Below, one piece after another: positions 1-8,781 of a DNA stretch of 64,000 nt (its first letter is position 1; the number at the start of each line of letters is the position of its first letter). The stretch lies in assembly GCA_017640665.1 (NCBI GenBank), contig JAEPQE010000001.1, forward strand, positions 310,001-374,000. Direction: 5' to 3'. A program made the position numbers and the translations under genes. A model generated the notes under the pieces. The model saw only the letters and a list, made by a program, of their open reading frames with translations. It was not told the DNA's origin and did no database searches. This DNA comes from Balneolaceae bacterium (GTDB taxonomy: Bacteria > Bacteroidota > Rhodothermia > Balneolales > Balneolaceae).

Positions 1-73
1 ATTTTTTTTGAACCTCTGCTTTGGCTTTTAATTCCTATTTAATACTCTGTGATAACTTTAATTAACAGGTATT

Positions 74-3000
74 ATGAGTTTCAAAAGAATCTTCACTTCT
101 GCTTTATTCAGCTTTTTCCTAATCGCATCAGGTTACTCTCAAAACCCCCGTTTTACAACCGCACCCTCCATTTCCCCAGACGCTTCCACTATCGTTTTTT
201 CTTATGAAAGTGATCTTTGGAAGGTACCTGCTGAGGGAGGAACGGCTGTTCGCTTAACCGGAATGGATGGTCACGAATCCTTTCCAAATATTTCCCCGGA
301 TGGGAAATGGCTCGCTTTCTCTTCTGACCAATATGGGAATAATGATGTTTACATCATGCCGATAGCAGGAGGACAAATTACACAACTTACTTTTCATCAA
401 AGTAGTGATGTTGTTTCTTCGTGGAACTGGGACTCAAAAACTCTCTACTTTACCTCTAATCGCTATAACAGAACCAGTACCTATTCAATTTCTGTTGATG
501 GAGGCACCCCAAAGCGACTGTTTGATCATTATCACAATAACGTGCATAATCTTGTTAAGCACCCATCAAGAAACGAGTTCTATTTTAATGAATCATGGGA
601 AAGCTTCATATTTCCTCAAAGAAAGGGATATAAAGGAGCATTCAATCCTGACATCAAGTCGTATAATACTAATACAGAAACTTATGCTGAACATACAAGT
701 TGGGAAGGAAAAGATTTATGGCCCACTTTAGATCAAAGCGGAAATCTATACTTTGTCTCTGATGAATTTAACGGTGAGTACAATCTTTACCAGCTCAATA
801 ATGGAGAAAAAGAACGACTCACTTCCTTTACAACCTCAGTCAAATATCCAAAAGTAAGTGCTAACGGGCAGACCATCGTATTCGAAAAAGAATACCAAAT
901 TTACACATACGATATAGCATCTGGAGAGAGCAGGCTTGTCCCGATTTCAATATTCCGGAATAACACGCTAACTAAAAGCCAGAGTTTTGAAGTAAGTGGA
1001 AATGTGACCGGATTGGATGTTTCTCCTGATGGCAAAAAAATGGCGTTTATCTCACGCGGAGAATTATTTGTTTCCGACATGGATGGAAAGTTCATTCGTC
1101 AGATTAATACATCAGGAATGGGTAGAGTTCTTGAGGTTAAATGGTTGAACGACAATAAAACCCTTCTTTTCAATCAAACTGTGAACGGATATCAAAATCT
1201 ATTCACAGTTTCTGCAGATGGTTCCGGAAAAGAAGAGCAACATACTTCGGATGATCAGAATAATAGAAATATTGAAGTAAGTTCAGATCGGTCGAAAGCA
1301 GTATATCATAGTGGAAGAGACGAGTTAAGAATTATAGATTTAGAATCCTTCGAAAGTGAAACGGTCGTAAAAGATGAATTCTGGGGATTCCAAAATACCC
1401 AGCCTTATTTCTCGCCCAATGACGAATATCTACTTTACAATGCAAAAAGAGATTTTGAACAGGATATATTTGTCTATCATATTGAGAGTAAAGAGATACA
1501 AAATCTAACCAGAACCGGTGTTTCTGAACTTGCACCTTTTTGGGCTCCCGATGGTAAATACATTTATTACTCCACAACACAAACAACTCCTACTTATCCC
1601 AGAGGATCGAATAACTTTGATGTGTTCAGACTACCACTTGATAGATTCGAAGAGCCTTTCAAATCCCAGAAGTTTGATCAGCTTTTTGAAGAAGCAGATG
1701 AATCAGATGAAAACATTGAAGAGAGTGAAGAGAAGCTCGAAATCACTATAAATACCGATCGGATTATGGAAAGAGCTGAACCGGTTGGCGAGCGATTCGG
1801 TAATCAATTTGTGAGTGTTGTTTTACAAGATGGGGATAAAACGATGGTACTTTATACAAGTAATCATGATGAAGGAAATACTGCACTATATGTAACTACT
1901 CATCAACCCTTTGAACAGCCGAAAACCTCCAAGATAGAAGGCATTAGTCAGGTTCGGTTTGTGACAGTTTCCGAAGGAAAAGTTTATGCAATTGGAAGAG
2001 GTTCGATCTATAAAATTGATACTGCCTCAGCGAAGGCAACCAAAATTGAAACTGAGGATTCCTTCCAGCGAAATTTAAAAGACGAGTTCTACCAAATGTT
2101 CGATGAGTTCTGGGCAAATATGGAAGAGAATTTCTACAACGAAACATTTCACGGTGTAGATTGGGAAAAAATCAGAGACCGATATAAGACATATTTACCT
2201 TATGTAACCAACCGGTCGGACCTTCGGAGAATGAATAACGATATGTTGGGAGAATTGAACTCTTCTCACCTGGGATTTAATTCCAATGGAGCTGAGGAAA
2301 ACGAATTTCACTCTACTACTTCTCTTTCTGTAGGTTTGCTTTTTGAGAATGATAATCCTTTTACAGTTGCATCAATCGTACAAAGAGGTCCTCTTGATAT
2401 CCCGGGAAAAAATATTCAAGCCGGAGATGAATTAGTAGCTGTTGAAGGGGTGGTCATTGACAAGAACCGAAACAGAGAATCATATTTCTCTTTCCCAACT
2501 ATGCAGGAGGAACTAACACTAACATTTAAACGGGGGCGGGACACATTTGATATGAATGTTCACCCCGTATCCTATTTTTCTACCCGGACGGATCTTTACG
2601 ACGAATGGGTGGACACCAATCAACGTATGGTTGATGAACAAACTGATAAGCGTGTGGCTTATGTACACATGAAAAATATGGGCGGTGGACAACTACAAAG
2701 TTTCCTCCTTGAAATGACATCCGAAGCTTACAACAGAGACGCCTTGATCCTCGATTTGAGATACAATACCGGCGGGAATGTACACGACGATGTGCTACGC
2801 TTCCTTTCACAGAGAAAGTACGCCCAGTGGAAATACAGAGAAGGAAAAATGACCGGACAGTCGAACTTTAATCCAGCAGACAAACCCATAATTTTGATGA
2901 TAAATGAGCAAACGCTCAGTGATGCCGAGGTTACTACCGCAGGATTTAAAGAACTTGGCCTTGGAACGGTAGTTGGAACAGAAACCTATCGCTGGATCAT

Positions 3001-3205
3001 TTTTACCTCAGGGAAAAGTTTAGTAGATGGTTCATTTTATCGCCTTCCTAAAGTGGGTGTTTATTCTTTAGATGGTGCTAATCTGGAAAGAACAGGAGTT
3101 GCCCCTGATATTGAAGTGCATAATAATTTTAAAGACCGGCTCGAAGGAAATGACCCTCAATTGACTAAAGCGATAGAACTTGCTTTGGAACAATTAAAGG
3201 AGTAA
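74..3205 (+). CDS. Secreted tricorn-like S41 family peptidase
   Basis: This 1043-residue protein is probably an exported serine peptidase related to the tricorn protease core, acting on peptides in the periplasm. Residues 1-22 form a signal peptide ending in SGYSQ. Residues about 25-530 carry repeated TolB/PD40-type beta-propeller motifs (SPDGK, SPDA, SPNDE). A linker rich in Glu and Asp follows near 540-560. A PDZ-like region lies near 750-830 and an S41 protease domain near 870-1030. Ser731-His732 (LNSSHLGF) and Ser949 (LSDAEVT) fit the tricorn catalytic His and nucleophilic Ser. Length is close to that of archaeal tricorn. It stands alone: the next gene downstream is separated by the methionine-locus leader. 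The family call is firm; the substrate cannot be read from sequence. Confidence 0.88.
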   Translation: MSFKRIFTSALFSFFLIASGYSQNPRFTTAPSISPDASTIVFSYESDLWKVPAEGGTAVRLTGMDGHESFPNISPDGKWLAFSSDQYGNNDVYIMPIAGGQITQLTFHQSSDVVSSWNWDSKTLYFTSNRYNRTSTYSISVDGGTPKRLFDHYHNNVHNLVKHPSRNEFYFNESWESFIFPQRKGYKGAFNPDIKSYNTNTETYAEHTSWEGKDLWPTLDQSGNLYFVSDEFNGEYNLYQLNNGEKERLTSFTTSVKYPKVSANGQTIVFEKEYQIYTYDIASGESRLVPISIFRNNTLTKSQSFEVSGNVTGLDVSPDGKKMAFISRGELFVSDMDGKFIRQINTSGMGRVLEVKWLNDNKTLLFNQTVNGYQNLFTVSADGSGKEEQHTSDDQNNRNIEVSSDRSKAVYHSGRDELRIIDLESFESETVVKDEFWGFQNTQPYFSPNDEYLLYNAKRDFEQDIFVYHIESKEIQNLTRTGVSELAPFWAPDGKYIYYSTTQTTPTYPRGSNNFDVFRLPLDRFEEPFKSQKFDQLFEEADESDENIEESEEKLEITINTDRIMERAEPVGERFGNQFVSVVLQDGDKTMVLYTSNHDEGNTALYVTTHQPFEQPKTSKIEGISQVRFVTVSEGKVYAIGRGSIYKIDTASAKATKIETEDSFQRNLKDEFYQMFDEFWANMEENFYNETFHGVDWEKIRDRYKTYLPYVTNRSDLRRMNNDMLGELNSSHLGFNSNGAEENEFHSTTSLSVGLLFENDNPFTVASIVQRGPLDIPGKNIQAGDELVAVEGVVIDKNRNRESYFSFPTMQEELTLTFKRGRDTFDMNVHPVSYFSTRTDLYDEWVDTNQRMVDEQTDKRVAYVHMKNMGGGQLQSFLLEMTSEAYNRDALILDLRYNTGGNVHDDVLRFLSQRKYAQWKYREGKMTGQSNFNPADKPIILMINEQTLSDAEVTTAGFKELGLGTVVGTETYRWIIFTSGKSLVDGSFYRLPKVGVYSLDGANLERTGVAPDIEVHNNFKDRLEGNDPQLTKAIELALEQLKE

Positions 3206-3423
3206 TCAAAATTAACCAGGGCTTACTCGCAGAATAATCGTCTGTAAAACAGTAAATTTTTTTCGTTTAATTCTATTTCGGTCAAATTATTTAAGGCTGT
3301 TAGAATAATATTCTGCATTGTATTTTATGAACTTAACATTCTTTCTAAATTCGGTATTGCTGGATTTAAAAAAAATTCCAACTACTCTTGATTGATACTT
3401 TAACATCCCGTAAGCTTTGTGTA

Positions 3424-3498
3424 ATGAAATTTTCAACCCGATATACCGATTGTAAGCCCGCATGCTACTGCATGTGTATGTGCATGATGTGCACCTGA
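3424..3498 (+). CDS. Putative Cys/Met-rich leader peptide (24 codons)
   Basis: A short ORF opens with ATG at 3424 and ends with TGA at 3496-3498. Residues 14-23 read CYCMCMCMMC, so nine of ten codons are Cys or Met; a further Cys is residue 10. It lies directly upstream of a hairpin-plus-T-run terminator, a SAM riboswitch and the methionine/cysteine-metabolism gene metY. That is the position and codon bias expected of a leader peptide whose translation senses charged tRNA-Cys and tRNA-Met. No clear Shine-Dalgarno site precedes it. A TAAGCTTTG motif ending at 3419, with TTG at 3388-3390, loosely resembles a Bacteroidota -7/-33 promoter and would make the transcript nearly leaderless. The stretch is also a low-complexity TGCATG-like repeat, which by itself encodes Cys-Met, so conservation is needed. 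Confidence 0.55.
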   Translation: MKFSTRYTDCKPACYCMCMCMMCT

Positions 3499-3570
3499 AG
3501 GGCTTGATGTATTTAGTTTTTAAATAAACACGAAAAGCCCTTTTGAATGCAATATCAGAAGGGCTTTTTT
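3454..3570 (+). promoter_or_regulatory. Candidate ribosome-mediated attenuator with antiterminator and terminator hairpins
   Basis: Four segments can pair in mutually exclusive ways. Segment 1 is AAGCCC at 3454-3459, inside the leader ORF. Segment 2 is AAGGGCTT at 3498-3505, starting at the leader stop codon. Segment 3 is AAAAGCCCTT at 3533-3542. Segment 4 is AAGGGCTTTT at 3559-3568, running into a T run to 3570. Pairing 1:2 gives 6 bp, 2:3 gives 8 bp and 3:4 gives 10 bp followed by T residues, an intrinsic terminator. A ribosome stalled on the Cys/Met codons (3463-3492) would mask segment 1 and allow 2:3 antitermination. A ribosome reaching the stop would cover segment 2 and allow termination. 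The pairing is seen in the sequence; the mechanism is inferred. Confidence 0.6.
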
Positions 3571-3613
3571 GTTGGGAGTTAATCTCAGGCGTTCTTTAAT
3601 ATATAATTGCATT

Positions 3614-3705
3614 CTCATTAAGAAAGGTGGAGGGATCAGGTCCTATGAAGCCTTGGCAACCGCTCGAATTAAATTCGGGAAAGGTGCTACATCCTGCTCA
3701 ATGTT
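3614..3705 (+). ncRNA. SAM riboswitch (S-box, SAM-I type) aptamer
   Basis: The segment contains the S-box core in order: AAGAAAGGTGGAGGGAT, then CCTATGAAGCC, GGCAACC, a hairpin with arms CGAATT/AATTCG, and GGTGCTACATCC. The outer stem can be closed by CATT (3616-3619) with AATG (3700-3703). These blocks match the conserved nucleotides of the SAM-I riboswitch, which binds S-adenosylmethionine and usually shuts off methionine genes when SAM is plentiful. It is followed by an intrinsic terminator at 3752-3792 and then by metY, the expected target. The exact ends and the SAM-I versus related subtype need a covariance-model search. Confidence 0.92.
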
Positions 3706-3751
3706 TGGTAAGCCGGCATTGGGGAAAATGAGTTCGAAAGATATTTGGTTT

Positions 3752-3792
3752 AAAAGCCTCGTTCGAATTCATTTTGAACGAGGCTTTTTTTT
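3752..3792 (+). terminator. Intrinsic terminator, expression platform of the SAM riboswitch
   Basis: AAAAGCCTCGTTC (3752-3764) pairs with GAACGAGGCTTTT (3776-3788), and the T run continues to 3792. It sits about 45 bases after the aptamer and about 45 bases before metY, so SAM-bound RNA would end here. Confidence 0.9.
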
Positions 3793-3811
3793 GCACAAAG
3801 AATTTCAATAA

Positions 3812-5164
<1,353 letters not shown>

Positions 5165-5171
5165 GAGCCAA

Positions 5172-5290
5172 GTCATTGCGAGGAGAAATGAATCATAATA
5201 TGAGTAGATATTTTTCGACAAAGCAATCTTGTTATATCGCGGATTGCCGCGGGATTTACTCTCTTCATTCGTTGAATCCCACGCAATGAC
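5172..5290. repeat. Dispersed palindromic repeat with GTCATTGCG ends
   Basis: GTCATTGCG at 5172-5180 is an exact inverted match of CGCAATGAC at 5282-5290, enclosing about 100 bases with further internal matches. This resembles the GTCATTGCGAGGAG-type intergenic repeats seen in many bacterial genomes. It lies between metY and the OsmC gene and could fold into a long hairpin in their transcript. No second copy of this type is in the window. Confidence 0.5.
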
Positions 5291-5302
5291 TCTTAAAAAA
5301 AA

Positions 5303-5330
5303 GGATGCGAGGTCTAGCCACCCCGCATCC
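5303..5330. other. Hairpin between metY and osmC-like gene
   Basis: GGATGCG (5303-5309) pairs with CGCATCC (5324-5330). An A run precedes it (5295-5302) but no T run follows, so on this strand it is not a clear terminator; read on the reverse strand it would be hairpin plus T run. Confidence 0.45.
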
Positions 5331-5390
5331 GGTAAAAAACCATCCGCAGAAATTCTGCAAACGATTCTAGAACACTAAAATAAAAACACA

Positions 5391-5927
5391 ATGAGTACTA
5401 TAACAACTGAAATAAACACTATCGATCAAAAACTTAACGAAACTATTTCGAATATCATTAATCATGTGAAAGAAAACCCCTCAGCTAAAGATGTAACATT
5501 TGCTGTTGATTCAAAACTTGAAAAAGGATTCCGGTCTGAAATCAATGTTAGGGGGTTTCAATTCATCGTTGATGAGCCTGAAAGTCTTGGTGGAGAAAAC
5601 GAAGCACCAAACCCAGTCGAGTATGTGCTTGGAGCGTTAGCTTCCTGCCAGGAAATTGTAATCAAAGCGTATGCGGGTCAGCTTGGAATTGATCTTAAAT
5701 CCGTTAGAGTGGAAGCTTCCGGCGATCTGGATTTGCAGGGCTTTTTTAATCTTTCAGATGAGCGCCCGGGGTTCAACAATGTTCGATACAAAACCGTGAT
5801 ATCGACCAATGAAACGGATCCGACAAAGCTCCAGCTTTTGAAGAACTTTTCCACAGATCGATGCCCGGTATTAGATATAATTGCTAATCCGGTGCCAGTG
5901 AATGGTGAAGTGGTGTATATCAGTTAG
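5391..5927 (+). CDS. OsmC family peroxiredoxin-like protein
   Basis: This 178-residue protein is an OsmC/Ohr-family member, usually a cytoplasmic thiol-dependent reductase of organic hydroperoxides. Residues about 45-178 form the OsmC fold. The two family cysteines are Cys86 (ALASCQE) and Cys158 (TDRCPVL). The first 40 residues are a helical extension. It lies between metY and metX on the same strand, so it may share the SAM-responsive transcript, although the 226-base gap upstream with two palindromes may hold its own promoter. The location suggests a link to sulfur or thiol metabolism rather than a general osmotic role. That link is inferred. Confidence 0.85.
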   Translation: MSTITTEINTIDQKLNETISNIINHVKENPSAKDVTFAVDSKLEKGFRSEINVRGFQFIVDEPESLGGENEAPNPVEYVLGALASCQEIVIKAYAGQLGIDLKSVRVEASGDLDLQGFFNLSDERPGFNNVRYKTVISTNETDPTKLQLLKNFSTDRCPVLDIIANPVPVNGEVVYIS

Positions 5928-5936
5928 AAACTCACC

Positions 5937-5960
5937 CACTCATTGAAACACCAATGAGTG
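5937..5960 (+). other. Hairpin after the osmC-like gene
   Basis: CACTCATTG (5937-5945) pairs with CAATGAGTG (5952-5960), a 9 bp stem with a 6-base loop, beginning 9 bases after the stop codon. No T run follows directly. It may protect the 3' end of the message or fold together with the next hairpin. Confidence 0.5.
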
Positions 5961-5973
5961 ACACAGCAAAGTT

Positions 5974-6014
5974 CGGCAAGACCCTCACTCCGGTTTTGTC
6001 GTTCTTTGTTTTTA
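5974..6014 (+). terminator. Candidate terminator or attenuator just before metX
   Basis: CGGCAAGACC (5974-5983) pairs with GGTTTTGTCG (5992-6001) over 10 positions including two G-T pairs. It is followed by the T-rich run TTCTTTGTTTTTAA. It lies 28 bases before the preferred metX start and would lower metX expression relative to the upstream genes. Confidence 0.55.
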
Positions 6015-6028
6015 ATTTAAACTCAACT

Positions 6029-7075
6029 ATGAGCAAAATAAAGAAGCACTCATTTTCAAAAAGCTTTACTACCGAATCCGGTTTTACATTCGAAAAGCCC
6101 GAAGCAGCCTATCATACCTGGGGTACTCTTAATGAGACCAAAGACAATGTAATTCTGGTAATTCATGCCCTTACCGGAAATTCCAATATTGAAGATTGGT
6201 TTTCGGGATTTTTTGCTGAAAGTAGCCCCATTGATCTGAAAAAACATTTTGTGATTTGCATGAACATTCCCGGAAGTTGTTATGGCTCGCTTAATCCGTG
6301 GAGTATCAATCCGAAAATCGGCGAGCCTTACAGAGGTGATTTCCCCGTTTTTACCATTCGGGACGTTGTTCGTTTTCAACAACTACTTATTAATCAACTT
6401 GAAATAAAAGGTATCGAACTTGTACTTGGAGGTTCCTATGGAGGAATGATTGCCCTTGAGTTTGTTCTGATGGATGAGCGTGTCAAAAGAGCCTGTTTAG
6501 TAGCAATGGGAAAATCTCACTCCCCCTGGGCAATTGGAATCAGTCATGCCCAGAGAATGGCTTTGTATGCTGACCCGAAATGGAATAATGGTTTTTATGA
6601 GAAAAATGATCCTCCGGCCAAAGGGCTTGCAGCTGCCCGGGCCATGGCCATGATCACTTATCGAACTCCCCAAAACTACTCAGAAAAATTCGGGAGAGAT
6701 TACAATCCTGAGAAAGAACTTTTTGAGGTAGAATCCTATCTCGAATACCAAGGGAAAAAACTTGTTAGCCGATTTGATGCCCTCACCTACGATCGCCTCA
6801 CCAAATCCATGGATACCCATGATGTTTCCAGAAATCGGAATTCGTTCAAAGAAGTTCTTGGCAATATTGATATTCCTGTTTTAGTAATAGGCATTGATTC
6901 GGATAGGCTTTATCCAACCTCCGAACAAAAAGAGTTAGCAGAACTTATTCCCAATGCAATTTACCAAGAGATTCACTCCCCATTTGGACATGATGCATTC
7001 CTGATTGAATTCGAGCAGATTAATAAGCATTTAAACGATTTTCTTAAAGAGATAAGCTCCGATATTATTTTTTAG
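6029..7075 (+). CDS. metX: Homoserine O-acetyltransferase
   Basis: The protein (348 residues from this start) is an alpha/beta hydrolase fold acyltransferase that makes O-acetylhomoserine from homoserine and acetyl-CoA, feeding MetY. The nucleophile elbow LGGSYGGM puts the catalytic Ser at residue 136. The acid (GIDSDRLYPTSEQ) and the histidine (FGHDAFLIE) are present near the C-terminus. The frame is also open from an ATG at 5954, but those 25 extra codons run through a hairpin and T-rich stretch and look non-coding, while MSKIKKHSF fits the usual start. Some family members use succinyl-CoA; the metY neighbour favours acetyl transfer. Confidence 0.92.
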   Translation: MSKIKKHSFSKSFTTESGFTFEKPEAAYHTWGTLNETKDNVILVIHALTGNSNIEDWFSGFFAESSPIDLKKHFVICMNIPGSCYGSLNPWSINPKIGEPYRGDFPVFTIRDVVRFQQLLINQLEIKGIELVLGGSYGGMIALEFVLMDERVKRACLVAMGKSHSPWAIGISHAQRMALYADPKWNNGFYEKNDPPAKGLAAARAMAMITYRTPQNYSEKFGRDYNPEKELFEVESYLEYQGKKLVSRFDALTYDRLTKSMDTHDVSRNRNSFKEVLGNIDIPVLVIGIDSDRLYPTSEQKELAELIPNAIYQEIHSPFGHDAFLIEFEQINKHLNDFLKEISSDIIF

Positions 7076-7148
7076 ACTACAGAATAATTGAATTACTCTT
7101 TCTCGTAAAATAGTATTATTGTCCTTTTTATATATATAAAGCATTGTT

Positions 7149-8732
7149 ATGAATATTCTGCTTATTTACCCCGAAATGCCAGTTACCTGCTGGACAATGG
7201 ATCAGGAAATCCAGCTAGGAGGGTTTAAAGCTTTATTTCCTCCTCTTGGCTTATTAACTGTGGCCGCCCTTCTTCCTGAAGATTGGAAAAAAAAGCTGGT
7301 AGATCTGAACGTAGAGCCTCTCAAAGACAAGTATATAAAAGAAGCTGATTACGTTTTTATCGGTGGCATGAATGTTCAGGAAGTTTCGATGCGCGAGGTA
7401 ATAAGCAAAGCGAAAAAACTGAATAAACCCATTGTAGCCGGAGGGCCTTTATTAACTCACGAATATGAGCGTTTTCCTGAAATAGATCATTTTGTTTTAA
7501 ATGAAGCTGAAATAACCCTTCCACTATTTCTTGAGGATTTAGAAAAAGGAACTCCCCAAAAGGTATATTCGACTACTGAGTTTGCCGATGTTCACGAAAC
7601 ACCACTTCCACTCTGGCATTTAGCTAAATTGAATAAATATGCAGCGGCCTTGGTTCAGTATTCGCGAGGGTGTCCATATATGTGTGATTTCTGTGATGTC
7701 ACCTCTTTGTTTGGAAGAAAGCCTAGAACAAAAACTGCTGAGCAAATTATTCATGAGCTAAACAGCATTCCAAACCTTGATGCATTTAGCATCGTATTCT
7801 TTGCTGATGATAACCTCATTGGAAATAAAAAACTGGTAAAACAAGACTTACTTCCGGGACTAAAAAAATGGCAAGCCCAAAGAGAAAAAAAAGTTTACTT
7901 CACTACTCAGTTGACAATCACCTTAGCAGATGATGAAGAGATGATGGATCAAATGCTTGAAGCCGGTTTTGGTACTGTTTTTATTGGGCTGGAAACCCCA
8001 GACGAAGATACCTTAGCTCTTTGCAGAAAGAAACAAAATACTAAACGAAATCTGGTGGATAATATTAAGTACCTTCAGACTCGAGGATTTGAAGTTATGG
8101 CGGGCTTTATTCTTGGATTCGATAATGATGATGAAGGGGTATTTGACCGTCAGATCGAATTTATCCAGGAAACAGCCATCGTAATGGGTATCATTGGATT
8201 ACTTAATGCTCCTCCCGGAACTGAGCTGCATGAGAGAATGCGAAAAGAAAATCGATTATTGGATCAAAACTGGTTTTTTGAGGGAGCTACGAATATCATC
8301 CCAAAAATGGATACAAAAGTTCTTATGGATGGTTTTAACCGTACAGTTAATTATCTATATAAAGGAGAAGCGTTCTATAATCGGGTCATAAAGTTTTTAG
8401 AAATGTATGAGAGACCGGAGATACATAAAAACTCAAAGAAAGTTATTCCGCCGTATATACTGAGAGCAATTTTTACTTCACTTTTTCAATTGGGCATCAA
8501 AAGCTCAGACCGTAAATATTTCTGGAAAACTCTTGGTTGGTGCCTGAAAAACAAACCATATTTGTTAGATTTTGGTGTCCAGTTATATGCAAGAGGGCTC
8601 CATTTCCAGAAAGTATATGATGACAACAAGTTTAAGGCAGATAGACTATTGGATGAAATGAAATCTAGAGAACAAAGAAGTTTTTCTATTTCAGACAACG
8701 AAATCAATCAGATTCTGGCAGAAGTTTCTTAA
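7149..8732 (+). CDS. B12-binding-type radical SAM protein (DUF4070-like C-terminus)
   Basis: This 527-residue protein has an N-terminal Rossmann-like cobalamin-binding-type domain (about 1-150), then a radical SAM domain. Cys175, Cys179 and Cys182 form the CxxxCxxC motif (CPYMCDFC) that holds the 4Fe-4S cluster. The C-terminal 150 residues resemble the DUF4070 region of this class. Relatives include hopanoid C-3 methylase-like enzymes and other methyltransferases of unknown substrate. The usual DxHxxG cobalamin motif is not evident (VDLNVEPL sits in that place), so the cofactor may be bound base-off without a His ligand, or absent. It appears monocistronic, with a hairpin after the stop. The substrate is unknown. 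Confidence 0.8.
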   Translation: MNILLIYPEMPVTCWTMDQEIQLGGFKALFPPLGLLTVAALLPEDWKKKLVDLNVEPLKDKYIKEADYVFIGGMNVQEVSMREVISKAKKLNKPIVAGGPLLTHEYERFPEIDHFVLNEAEITLPLFLEDLEKGTPQKVYSTTEFADVHETPLPLWHLAKLNKYAAALVQYSRGCPYMCDFCDVTSLFGRKPRTKTAEQIIHELNSIPNLDAFSIVFFADDNLIGNKKLVKQDLLPGLKKWQAQREKKVYFTTQLTITLADDEEMMDQMLEAGFGTVFIGLETPDEDTLALCRKKQNTKRNLVDNIKYLQTRGFEVMAGFILGFDNDDEGVFDRQIEFIQETAIVMGIIGLLNAPPGTELHERMRKENRLLDQNWFFEGATNIIPKMDTKVLMDGFNRTVNYLYKGEAFYNRVIKFLEMYERPEIHKNSKKVIPPYILRAIFTSLFQLGIKSSDRKYFWKTLGWCLKNKPYLLDFGVQLYARGLHFQKVYDDNKFKADRLLDEMKSREQRSFSISDNEINQILAEVS

Positions 8733-8737
8733 AAAGT

Positions 8738-8765
8738 ACACTACCTATACTTTATTCGGTAGTGT
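8738..8765. terminator. Hairpin between convergent genes
   Basis: ACACTACC (8738-8745) pairs with GGTAGTGT (8758-8765). An A run precedes it on this strand, which becomes a T run on the reverse strand. It lies between the converging radical SAM and pilin-like genes and may terminate both, better for the reverse-strand operon. Confidence 0.55.
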
Positions 8766-8781
8766 TAGTCTTCATAGTTTA

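Noticed and set aside
3462-3527. Alternative short ORF in another frame of the leader with three His codons
   Set aside because: Its stop lies beyond segment 2 and its codons do not fit the downstream metabolism; the Cys/Met frame ends exactly at segment 2.
3569-3811. 80-codon open frame over the metY leader
   Set aside because: It runs through the SAM riboswitch aptamer and its terminator; the RNA elements explain the sequence and the peptide has no family features.
5954-6028. Longer N-terminus for metX
   Set aside because: The extra codons cover a hairpin and a T-rich run and do not resemble MetX proteins; ATG at 6029 fits the family.
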